Shown: positions 32,394 through 40,008 of the stretch, in pieces
How the letters are laid out: each line of letters opens with the position of its first letter
How positions within the stretch are numbered: position 1 is the stretch's first letter
Assembly (NCBI GenBank): GCA_036268055.1
Contig: DATAUW010000041.1
Location: 1 to 64,000, forward strand
DNA: 64,000 bases
From: Verrucomicrobiia bacterium
GTDB taxonomy: Bacteria; Verrucomicrobiota; Verrucomicrobiia; Limisphaerales; Pedosphaeraceae
Direction: 5' to 3'
The notes under the pieces: model-generated
What the model saw: the letters and a program-made list of their open reading frames with translations, nothing else
Databases searched by the model: none
What the model was told of the DNA's origin: nothing
Made by a program: the position numbers and the translations under genes

Positions 32394-34103
32394 TTAGACG
32401 GCCAATTCCAATATCTTCGCGACGGCTTCTTCGACTTTCACTGGCGTTAGTGCACCGCCGCGGAGCTTCAATTCCACTTCGCCTTTGGCGAGAGATTTTT
32501 CGCCGATGCCGAGACGGATGGGAAAGCCGACGAGTTCGGAATCTTTAAACTTCACACCGGGACGTTCATCGCGGTCATCAAGAATTACGTCCACGCCTTT
32601 CGCGGTAAGCTCAGCATAAATCTTTTCAGCGAGCGTCATCACCGGACCGCCAGCGGCGACGCTCAGCGGCGTGATACATACACGATACGGCGCGACACTC
32701 AACGGCCAGATAATCCCGTCCTTGTCGTTCGATTGCTCAATGACCGCCTGCAACGTGCGGGTGACGCCGATGCCGTAACAACCCATCACGGCGGGTTGTT
32801 GTTTGCCGGCCTCGTCGAGGAACAATGCTTCGAGTTTCTCGCTGTATTTGGTGCCGAGCTTGAAAACGTGCCCAACTTCAATAGCCCGGCGAATTTTCAG
32901 CGGTTGTCCCGAGACGGTGCATAATTCACCGACCTGCACGGTACGCAAGTCAGCCCATTCGGTGGCCTTGATATCGCGGTCAATCGTAATGTTGCGAAGA
33001 TGGAAACCATCTTCATTCGCGCCAGTCGTCATGCCGGATGCGCCACGAAGGACTTCATCGGCGATGATCCGCTGGCCGCTCACATTGACCGCGCCCAAAC
33101 TGCCGGGATGCGCGCCGAGCGCGGCGAAGATTTCCTCGGGCGTCGCTGGACGAAATTGCGCGGTGCCGAGATGCGCGACAAACTTGGCTTCGTTCAACTG
33201 ATCGTCGCCGCGCATGAGCGCGATGACCAATTTGCTTTCGACCATATAAATAAGCGTCTTGATTTGCGCGTGCGCGGCGACGTTGTGCGGCGCGGCAGCG
33301 AGCGCTTCGATGGTGAGGACCCCGGGCGTGGCAAATTTTTCGGGAGCGGCAGCGGCGGGAGTTTTGGGCGTCGCAGTCAACGGTCCCTGGCTGGTGGCTT
33401 TTTCAAGGTTCGCGGCGTATTTGCCGGACTCGCAATAAACCACTTCATTCTCGCCTGTCTCGGCGGGAACCATGAATTCGTGGGAGAATTTTCCGCCCAT
33501 CACGCCGGTGTCAGCCTCAACCGCAATGGCCTTCAACCCGCAGCGTTGGAAGATGCGTGTGTAAGCGTCGTACATCTTTTGGTAGCTAAGTTGCGCGAGT
33601 TCGTCGGTGGCGTCGAAGCTGTAGGCGTCCTTCATGATGAACTCCTTCGCGCGCATCAAACCGAAACGCGGACGCACCTCGTCGCGAAACTTTGTCTGAA
33701 TCTGATAAAAATTTTTCGGCAACTGGCGATACGAATTGATTTCTCCGGCGACGAGCGTCGTGATGACTTCCTCGTGCGTCGGCCCGAGAATCCATTCGCG
33801 CTTGTCGTGGTCGCGCGCCTTGAAAAGAACGGCGCTTGCGGTTTCGTAACGGCCGCTTTTGCGCCAGATTTCGGGCGGCTGCAACGCGGGCATCAGCAAT
33901 TCCAACGCGCCGGCACGATTCATTTCTTCGCGGACGATTTGCTCGACTTTGCGCAAGGCCCGCAAACCGAGCGGCATGAAAGTGTAGAGGCCCGCCGTGA
34001 GTTTGCGCACCAATCCGGCGCGCAACAGAAGCTTGTGCGACGTGATCTCCGCCTCGGCAGGAGTTTCTTTGAGTGTCGGAATGAGGGTCTGGGTCCAGCG
34101 CAT
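32394..34103 (-). CDS. proS: prolyl-tRNA synthetase, bacterial type
   Basis: The 569-aa class II enzyme attaches proline to tRNA-Pro. It shows the start MRWTQTLIPTLKETPAEAEI, motif 2 around FYQIQTKFRDEVRPRFGLMR, the inserted editing domain that hydrolyses Ala-tRNA-Pro (about residues 225-400), motif 3 in GCYGIGVTRTLQAVIEQ, and a C-terminal anticodon domain. The length matches ProS type 1 (about 570). A Pro/Ala-rich run (ATPKTPAAAAPEKFATP) lies at the start of the insertion. It is a single gene; a 420-bp gap upstream separates it from the small RNA locus. Confidence 0.95.
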   Translation of the reverse strand: MRWTQTLIPTLKETPAEAEITSHKLLLRAGLVRKLTAGLYTFMPLGLRALRKVEQIVREEMNRAGALELLMPALQPPEIWRKSGRYETASAVLFKARDHDKREWILGPTHEEVITTLVAGEINSYRQLPKNFYQIQTKFRDEVRPRFGLMRAKEFIMKDAYSFDATDELAQLSYQKMYDAYTRIFQRCGLKAIAVEADTGVMGGKFSHEFMVPAETGENEVVYCESGKYAANLEKATSQGPLTATPKTPAAAAPEKFATPGVLTIEALAAAPHNVAAHAQIKTLIYMVESKLVIALMRGDDQLNEAKFVAHLGTAQFRPATPEEIFAALGAHPGSLGAVNVSGQRIIADEVLRGASGMTTGANEDGFHLRNITIDRDIKATEWADLRTVQVGELCTVSGQPLKIRRAIEVGHVFKLGTKYSEKLEALFLDEAGKQQPAVMGCYGIGVTRTLQAVIEQSNDKDGIIWPLSVAPYRVCITPLSVAAGGPVMTLAEKIYAELTAKGVDVILDDRDERPGVKFKDSELVGFPIRLGIGEKSLAKGEVELKLRGGALTPVKVEEAVAKILELAV

Positions 34104-34260
34104 ATTAAATGTTCAATGTTCGGTTTAAATCGAGGGGTTACGATAGTGAAGGGAACGCCGCGCGACAAGCCTTGTTGAAGCCGAGGTTGAACCGCGGAGA
34201 CGCGGAAGCGCGGAGGTTGAAACTAAAAGGAGAAATTTGAGAAACCGGCGGTGAATTAGT

Positions 34261-34269
34261 TGTGAATAA
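34261..34269 (-). promoter_or_regulatory. perfect DnaA-box match
   Basis: The minus strand reads TTATTCACA, a full match to the TTATNCACA box. It is 8 bp upstream of the small RNA promoter, with a related CTAATTCACC 2 bp further on. It could regulate that RNA. Confidence 0.35.
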
Positions 34270-34276
34270 GTTTCGG

Positions 34277-34304
34277 TTGATAACCACCGTGAAAGTGCTA
34301 AATA
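34277..34304 (+). promoter_or_regulatory. sigma-70-type promoter of the small RNA
   Basis: TTGATA at 34277-34282 and TAAATA at 34299-34304 are separated by 16 bp. Transcription would begin near 34310, at the start of the long-range stem of the downstream RNA. Confidence 0.6.
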
Positions 34305-34309
34305 AAAAA

Positions 34310-34444
34310 GCAGCAGAGCAATGAGTCTGTAGTCCAAATACCGGGTTTGAGAACTTCGTCCGGGGCCAGGACTTGCCGCAAGGCAAAATTCCCGTTCGCG
34401 GGACGGCCTATCTCGTTAGACCATTGCTTTGCGCTTTTTTTTTT
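34310..34444 (+). ncRNA. small structured RNA, about 125-135 nt, possibly 6S-like
   Basis: The ends pair over a long range: GCA, AGCAATG and TCT on the 5' side match AGA, CATTGCT and TGC on the 3' side. Inside, GGCC pairs with GGCC around two clean hairpins, TTGCC-GCAA-GGCAA and CCCG-TTCG-CGGG. Ten Ts (34435-34444) end the unit, and a good promoter precedes it. No reading frame explains this conservation of pairing. A closing stem with an unpaired region and a structured apex recalls 6S RNA, which regulates RNA polymerase, but I cannot match sequence motifs. Because the stem is symmetric and T-rich flanks exist on both sides, the opposite strand is not fully excluded. Confidence 0.6.
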
Positions 34445-34522
34445 ACCGATTCGATTTGCCCAAATTCCTTCCTTTTTCTCAAGCCGTTTGACCTGCGCAC
34501 GAACGCGGAATAGTTTGTCCTC

Positions 34523-35302
34523 ATGCAATTAGATGAAGTGCAGAAGGCGGCGCAGGAGCAATTTGCCAAACAGAGCCATCGTTACGGCCAGGGCCACATT
34601 TTGGAAAATGTGGAGGACGTGCGAAAAGCCGTCACCGAAATTTCACTGCCAGCCAGGGCTCGGGTGCTGGACGTCGCCACTGGCGGCGGCCACACGGGAA
34701 TTTTTCTCGCGAGTCTTGGGCATGACGTGACGCTCGCGGACATTGCCCAGCCCATGCTGGATCGCGCTGCCAAGGCGGCGACCGAACGGGGATTCAATGT
34801 CGGCACGCAGTTGCATGCCGCGGAAAAATTTCCCAATGCCGATGGCGAATTCGATCTGGTCACTTGCCGGGTCGCGGCGCATCACTTTAGTTCGCCGGAA
34901 GATTTCATTCGCGAGACGGCGCGCGTGTTGAAACGAGGCGGTTATTTTTTATTGATTGATGGTTCGGTGGCGGATGACGAAGCGGAAGCCGAGGAATGGC
35001 TGCATGCGGTGGAGAAATTTCGCGATCCGAGTCATCACCGATTTTTGACGCCGCGCGCGTGGAGCAAAATATGCGAAGCAAAGGGCCTCACGATTCAAAG
35101 CGTGGCGATGAATCCGTTCAAGCAGCCGGATTTGAATTGGTATTTTGAAACGGCGGCGACTTCGCCGAGAAATCGCGAACGCGTTTTGGAGTTGATCACG
35201 AACGCGCCCGAGTCCGCGCGAAGACTTTTTCGCCTCGGTGGGGAGGACGGAAAAATTGTCTGGTGGTGGCAGCGCTTGACGTTAATTGCGCGAAAAAATT
35301 AA
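34523..35302 (+). CDS. class I SAM-dependent methyltransferase (UbiE-like)
   Basis: The 259-aa product has the SAM-binding loop in RVLDVATGGGHTGIFLAS (motif I), D in VTLADIAQPML (motif II), and FDLVTCRVAAHHF followed by RVLKRGGYFLLIDG (motifs IV-V). These match methyltransferase family 11 (UbiE/COQ5-like) small-molecule enzymes. The substrate is not predictable. C-terminal residues 170-259 are an extension typical of this subgroup. It lies 78 bp after the small RNA terminator and 92 bp before proA, without an evident operon partner. No clear ribosome binding site precedes the ATG. Confidence 0.85.
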   Translation: MQLDEVQKAAQEQFAKQSHRYGQGHILENVEDVRKAVTEISLPARARVLDVATGGGHTGIFLASLGHDVTLADIAQPMLDRAAKAATERGFNVGTQLHAAEKFPNADGEFDLVTCRVAAHHFSSPEDFIRETARVLKRGGYFLLIDGSVADDEAEAEEWLHAVEKFRDPSHHRFLTPRAWSKICEAKGLTIQSVAMNPFKQPDLNWYFETAATSPRNRERVLELITNAPESARRLFRLGGEDGKIVWWWQRLTLIARKN

Positions 35303-35394
35303 TCCACGTTTAGAACCACGACCAACTTTGCGGGGAGCGTGACGTCGAAAATTTTCCCCCTTTTACTTTGCGAGTTTTAGATTACTTTGGCGGC

Positions 35395-36687
35395 GTGACG
35401 ATTCGGGAACAAATGATTGATCTCGCCAAAAAGGCGAAGGCGGCGTCGCGTGAACTGGCCAAACTCACGACCGCCGAGAAGAATGCCTGCCTGCTCGCGA
35501 TGGCGGACGCCCTAATTGCGGGCACGGATACCATCCAGGCTGCCAATGCCAAAGACATGGCTGGTGGCACGGAGGGCGGTCTTTCCTCGGCGATGCTGGA
35601 TCGTCTCAAGCTGGATGACAAACGCATCGCGGGAATGGCGAAAGGCTTGCGCGAAGTCGCGGCGCTGCCCGATCCGGTGGGGCGCATCCTCGACAGCCGC
35701 ACGCGGCCCAACGGGCTCAAGCTGCAAAAAATTTCCACGCCCATCGGTGTCGTCGTGATCATTTACGAATCACGGCCCAACGTGACCGCCGATGCCGCGA
35801 GCCTTTGCTTTAAATCCGGCAACGCGACCATTTTGCGCGGCGGCAAGGAAGCGATTCATTCCAACCAGGCCATCGCGCAGGTGATGTTGAGCGCGGCGAA
35901 AAAACAATTTCTTAATTTTCCCGTGGACGCCATCCAGGTTGTGCAGACGACCGAGCGCGAGGCGATCAAGGAATTGCTTTCGCTCACGCAATACGTTGAT
36001 CTTTGCATGCCGCGCGGTGGCGAGGGATTGATTCGCGCGGTTGCGGAAAATTCCAAGGTGCCGGTCATCAAACATTACAAGGGCGTGTGCCATATCTATG
36101 TGGATGGCGAGGCGGATTTCAAAATGGCCGAGGAGATCACGATGAACGCGAAGGTGCAGCGGCCCGCTGTTTGCAATGCCGCGGAAACTTTGCTCGTGGA
36201 CCGAAAAATCGCGCCGACGTTTTTGCCGTTGGTTGCGGCAAAACTGGTCGAGAGCAAAGTGGAGTTGCGCGCGGATGAGGAGAGCGAGCGCTTGATCGCC
36301 GAGGCCGCGCCGCATTTTAAATCCGCGCCCAATTTAAAGCGCGCGAGTGATGAGGATTTTTTCACCGAGTATAACGATTATGTTTTGAATGTGCGCGTGG
36401 TGGATGGCGTGAACCAGGCGATTGAGCATATCAATCATTATGGCTCAGCGCATTCAGACAGCATCGTGACCCGCGATGAAAAGCATGCGAAGCAATTTCT
36501 CGCCGAGGTGGATTCGGCCACGGTGTATTGGAACGCCTCGACGCGTTTCACCGACGGCGGCGAATTCGGCATGGGCGCGGAGATAGGCATCAGCACCGAT
36601 AAAATCGGCGCGCGCGGGCCGATGGGTTTGGAGGAATTGACGACTTACAAGTGGGTAGGAATTGGGACGGGGCAGTTGCGCGGTTGA
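35395..36687 (+). CDS. proA: gamma-glutamyl phosphate reductase
   Basis: The 430-aa enzyme reduces gamma-glutamyl phosphate to glutamate semialdehyde, the second step of proline synthesis. It shows PIGVVVIIYESRPNVTADAA, LCFKSGNATILRGGKEA, the catalytic cysteine near residue 260 in QRPAVCNAAETLL, and the C-terminal FTDGGEFGMGAEIGISTDK. I chose GTG at 35395, which gives the family-like TIREQMIDLAKKAKAASREL; an ATG six codons later is possible, and a TTG nine codons upstream less so. proB is not adjacent. Proline synthesis and proS occur within 3 kb of each other, which may be coincidence. Confidence 0.94.
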   Translation: MTIREQMIDLAKKAKAASRELAKLTTAEKNACLLAMADALIAGTDTIQAANAKDMAGGTEGGLSSAMLDRLKLDDKRIAGMAKGLREVAALPDPVGRILDSRTRPNGLKLQKISTPIGVVVIIYESRPNVTADAASLCFKSGNATILRGGKEAIHSNQAIAQVMLSAAKKQFLNFPVDAIQVVQTTEREAIKELLSLTQYVDLCMPRGGEGLIRAVAENSKVPVIKHYKGVCHIYVDGEADFKMAEEITMNAKVQRPAVCNAAETLLVDRKIAPTFLPLVAAKLVESKVELRADEESERLIAEAAPHFKSAPNLKRASDEDFFTEYNDYVLNVRVVDGVNQAIEHINHYGSAHSDSIVTRDEKHAKQFLAEVDSATVYWNASTRFTDGGEFGMGAEIGISTDKIGARGPMGLEELTTYKWVGIGTGQLRG

Positions 36688-36709
36688 AAAAATTCAGAAG
36701 GAAATATTT

Positions 36710-38044
36710 GTGACCACAGCCATCACGCCGGTTCCCGAGACGGATTCTGATCGCGCGAATTTTGTCCGCAGCAATCTGCCGAAAGAAGGACTTTTTTCCG
36801 GGCACGACTGGCGCGTGTCCCCTGCCCCGCTGCATCTCGGCACAGAGATGGCCAAAGACCTGGCGACGCTCGGTCGCGTGTTGCTGCAATTCAACAAGGC
36901 GGTGAACCGGCTTTATCGCTTGAGTATCGAAGGAAAGCAACCCGCGTGGGTCGCGGCGTGGCTCGATCAGGGCAAACCGGCGGAGTTGATCGAATTGCAA
37001 CGCGATTCGGTGATGAAGAACGAATGGCCGCGCGTGATCCGGCCGGATCTTTTGATCACGGAACATGGACTGAGCGTGACCGAGTTGGACAGCGTGCCCG
37101 GAGGCATCGGCCTGACTGCGTGGCTGAACCAGACGTATTCGCAAATGGGATTTTCGGTGCTCGGCGGTGCGCGCGGAATGTTGGATGGATTCGCCAGTAT
37201 TTTTGGCGACGCGCCGAAAGTGGACATCGTGGTTTCCGAGGAAGCGAAAACTTATGCGCCCGAGATGGCGTGGGTCGCCGCGCAGCTGGGCGAAGAACGC
37301 TTCAAAGTGCGCGATGCTAATTTTACCGATTTCAGCGACGGAAACGCGGCGTATCGGTTTTTTGAGTTGTTCGACGTGCCGAACGTGGCGAACGCGCATG
37401 AGCTTTTCAGTCGCGCTCGCAACAAACAACTTCGCCTGACGCCGCCGCCAAAAACTATTTTCGAAGAGAAATTACTTTTCGCGCTTTTGTGGAATCGCAA
37501 CCTGCGGGATTTTTGGCGGCAGGAATTGGGCGAAGGTTTTTTTGCGCGCATGCTCAAGCTCGTGCCGTATAGCTGGCTGGTGGATTCCTCGCCGCTGCCG
37601 CCGCACGGGGCGATTCCTGAATTGAATCTTACGGATTGGAACCAGCTCAAGACCCTTTCGCAGCGCGAACGCGAATTGATTTTGAAAGTGTCGGGCTTTT
37701 CACCGAAGGCATGGGGCGCGCGGGGGGTTTATTTGGGGAACGATCTTTCGCACGCCGAATGGTCGGCGGCGGTGGACGAGGCGCTGCAAAGTTTTCCAAC
37801 GTCGCCATATATATTACAGCGTTACCAAAAACCGAGCCTGGTGGATTTTCAATGGTTCGATTTTGCGAAACAGGAAATCGTGAAGATGCCGGGCCGCGTG
37901 CGGCTATGTCCCTATTATTTTGTTTCAGGCGATGGCGATGCCGCTCGCGCCAATCTCGGCGGCGTGCTAGCAACGGTTTGCCTCGCCGACAAAAAAATCA
38001 TTCACGGCATGACCGAGGCGGTGTTTGCGCCGGGCGCGGAATAA
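36710..38044 (+). CDS. uncharacterised protein, possibly ATP-grasp related
   Basis: The 444-aa product has no signal peptide or membrane helix. Notable segments are LLITEHGLSVTELDSVPGGI near residue 112, KVDIVVSEEAKTYAPEMAWV near 170, and ELILKVSGFSPKAWGARGVY near 325 followed by YILQRYQKPSLVDFQWFDFA. The order, with a lysine-bearing strand, glycine-rich loop and an E-L-D-S-V-P-G-G patch, recalls circularly permuted ATP-grasp ligases of the glutathionylspermidine-synthase type. That is a guess from shape, not a family match. GTG at 36710 has GAAGGAAAT seven bases upstream. It follows proA by 22 bp and is likely cotranscribed. Confidence 0.55.
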   Translation: MTTAITPVPETDSDRANFVRSNLPKEGLFSGHDWRVSPAPLHLGTEMAKDLATLGRVLLQFNKAVNRLYRLSIEGKQPAWVAAWLDQGKPAELIELQRDSVMKNEWPRVIRPDLLITEHGLSVTELDSVPGGIGLTAWLNQTYSQMGFSVLGGARGMLDGFASIFGDAPKVDIVVSEEAKTYAPEMAWVAAQLGEERFKVRDANFTDFSDGNAAYRFFELFDVPNVANAHELFSRARNKQLRLTPPPKTIFEEKLLFALLWNRNLRDFWRQELGEGFFARMLKLVPYSWLVDSSPLPPHGAIPELNLTDWNQLKTLSQRERELILKVSGFSPKAWGARGVYLGNDLSHAEWSAAVDEALQSFPTSPYILQRYQKPSLVDFQWFDFAKQEIVKMPGRVRLCPYYFVSGDGDAARANLGGVLATVCLADKKIIHGMTEAVFAPGAE

Positions 38045-38110
38045 TAATGAGTCCGAGCATCCAACGCCAAAAGGTCTTGAAAACGGTCAATACGGTGGGA
38101 TAGTTTTGCC

Positions 38111-38368
38111 ATGAGTGCGACCATTGTGAGGAAGAAAAACCAGACCACCCTGCCAGCGGACGTGCTGGCCGCCGCCAACATCCAAGCGCGGGACCAGGTA
38201 GAATGGCGTTTTGAGGACGGCGAGATTCGCGGGGTCAAGCTCATCCCGAAAAAAAATGAAGCCCCGCGCCTCACGGTGGTCAAGCGGAAAGGACGCCACA
38301 TGTTGTCCGGCAAATTAAGCCGCGAGCAAATTCTAGCGGCTATTCGAGCCGATCGTGAAGGTAAATGA
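38111..38368 (+). CDS. AbrB/MazE-type antitoxin
   Basis: The 85-aa product begins SATIVRKKNQTTLPADVLAA, the swapped-hairpin DNA-binding fold of SpoVT/AbrB antitoxins, followed by a helical C-terminal tail (SREQILAAIRADREGK) that would clasp the toxin. Its stop overlaps the start of the PIN toxin as ATGA, the usual type II toxin-antitoxin layout. It is expected to repress its own promoter with the toxin as corepressor. This is the plus-strand partner of the module on the other side of the initiator tRNA. Confidence 0.85.
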   Translation: MSATIVRKKNQTTLPADVLAAANIQARDQVEWRFEDGEIRGVKLIPKKNEAPRLTVVKRKGRHMLSGKLSREQILAAIRADREGK

Positions 38369-38757
38369 AAGCCTATTGGGATTCGTCGGCACTGATAACC
38401 GCCGTCAGAGATGATGCCACCAGAGATCGTCTCCAGTTTGAACGAGGTTTTTCGAGGCGGCACGCGCTGGCGGAAATGTTTTCGGCGCTCACGGGCAAGG
38501 CTCATCTCAAGTTGGACGCCTCCAAAGCGGCGCTATTGGTTAAGGAAATTGCCGCCGATCTGGACTTCATTGACCTTTCCACGGCTGATATTCTTCGAGC
38601 AATGGCGGATGCGCAGAGGCTGGGTGTTCGCGGGGGAGGAATTCATGATTTGCTTCATGCCCGGGCGGCGCTGAAATCCGGCGCTGCAGAATTTCTCACA
38701 ATGGACAAAAACGATTTTTTACATCTGGTGCCAGGGATGTCCATCAAGCAGGTTTAG
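38365..38757 (+). CDS. PIN-domain toxin (VapC-like)
   Basis: The 130-aa product has the acidic PIN nuclease residues in order: D6 in KAYWDSSALITAV, E near 37 in HALAEMFSAL, D near 94 in GGIHDLLHARAA and D near 112 in FLTMDKNDF. VapC toxins cleave RNA, in several bacteria the anticodon stem-loop of initiator tRNA-Met. The gene is coupled to the antitoxin by a four-base overlap. It lies 186 bp before the tRNA-fMet gene on the same strand. All four catalytic positions are present, so it is probably active when freed. Confidence 0.85.
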   Translation: MKAYWDSSALITAVRDDATRDRLQFERGFSRRHALAEMFSALTGKAHLKLDASKAALLVKEIAADLDFIDLSTADILRAMADAQRLGVRGGGIHDLLHARAALKSGAAEFLTMDKNDFLHLVPGMSIKQV

Positions 38758-38942
38758 TGGATAGATATTTATGGACGCTTTCAGAATAATTTCTGAGAAG
38801 CATTAATGCGTGGAAACTGCCAGCGAGAGCGTACGAACGGTGTATAATAGGTCCGCCGCTTGGCTTGAAGTTCGATAAAATTATTTTTTTAGAGAAAGAC
38901 CTTGCATCGGCGGTGGATTGAAGTAACTTGTCCTACCTTGAT

Positions 38943-39019
<77 letters not shown>

Positions 39020-39140
39020 ATTTCTTCCTTACCCCCGCCTGTTGCCCAAAGAACCTGCAACAGCAATTCTCGACAAACTGGATCAGTGTATCCGTGAATT
39101 ATCTTAGTCTCTCCATTCAGTGGATTGCCCAAAAATTGTT

Positions 39141-39517
39141 TTAGGATACCAGTTCTGCGGACGGATGTTTAAGCTGTCCGTCGAGCGTGGCGAGTTTGAA
39201 ACCATGTTTTGAAGCCAAATCAGCCAGATAATGATCCGTCACCTGGCCGGAAGTCCGGGGACGACTGTTCAAAGCAGGGAGATCATCGGGGATTCTGTCC
39301 GCTTTGGTTTGAATGGCAAATTGGTTCAGTCCGGTTCGAGCATCTTTCATCGCAAAATTAAAAGCCCGGCGATGTGCGCTGATACGAAGAAACCCAAGCT
39401 CGGAGATGGGCACAAAACAAGGTCTTTTTGTCCCAGCCAAGTTTTGGCTTTAGCATGATCCGGATGCTGAGTCCAAATCGCCGCGAGCAAGACGTTCACG
39501 TCCAGGAGATATTTCAT
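39141..39517 (-). pseudogene. PIN-domain toxin (VapC), frameshifted
   Basis: The ATG at 39517 opens MKYLLDVNVLLAAIWTQHPD and runs in frame to KDLVLCP, then leaves frame near 39408. The next frame continues ISELGFLRISAHRRAFNF to GQVTDHYLADLASKHGFKLA, TLDGQLKHP and a stop at 39141. Together they form a normal 124-aa PIN toxin with D6, the Glu of ISELGF and two later Asp residues. A single missing base in the CCC run accounts for the break. It overlaps its antitoxin as ATGA. Either the toxin is inactivated or this is a sequencing error. Confidence 0.8.
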
Positions 39518-39759
39518 GGAAATTCCGCCAAAAGTTCTTTTACAGCTTCTATCTTCACCGGCACGTCCGATTCTCCCACGGTATAACGCCCGCGTTTGAC
39601 GAACTTAACTTTGGCCGGGCGAGATTCCGGCTGCTCTACCGGTTTTACCAGCGTAAGTGTAAAATGTCCTTCCGAGGCGCTTTCAAAGACAAAGACCTGC
39701 CCGGGCTTGGCTCCCGGCAACTGGACTCGCCGGCGGTTATCAGCTTTCACCGTAATCAT
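39514..39759 (-). CDS. antitoxin of the frameshifted VapC module
   Basis: The 81-aa product opens MITVKADNRRRVQLPGAKPG, resembling the AbrB-like DNA-binding hairpin of VapB/MazE antitoxins, and ends in a helix (PVKIEAVKELLAEFP) that would bind the toxin. I use the ATG at 39759; an in-frame start six codons earlier is less like the family. Its stop overlaps the toxin start. With the toxin broken, the antitoxin could remain as a stand-alone regulator or could cross-neutralise the intact module 0.8 kb away. Confidence 0.75.
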   Translation of the reverse strand: MITVKADNRRRVQLPGAKPGQVFVFESASEGHFTLTLVKPVEQPESRPAKVKFVKRGRYTVGESDVPVKIEAVKELLAEFP

Positions 39760-40008
39760 ACGAGGATTATCCCACATTTTTAGCCTGAATCAAAATGTTT
39801 TGCATGTGGCGCTGATTCGCTAAACGTAGCGCGCCACAATAGGTGTTGTGGAAAGCAAAAACGCCATCCATCAGCACTGGGTTAACACACCTGTGCCGGA
39901 CACGACTAAAAACAACCTCGTTTTTGCGGCTATTTGCTTCGTGCATCACGATTTCGATACCCCGCTTTGGGGGAATGACAGGGCTCGGGAATTTGTTGAT
40001 GATTTTTG

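Noticed and set aside
33000-34178. 392-aa open frame antisense to proS
   Set aside because: It lies wholly opposite a clear proS and has shadow-type composition without motifs.
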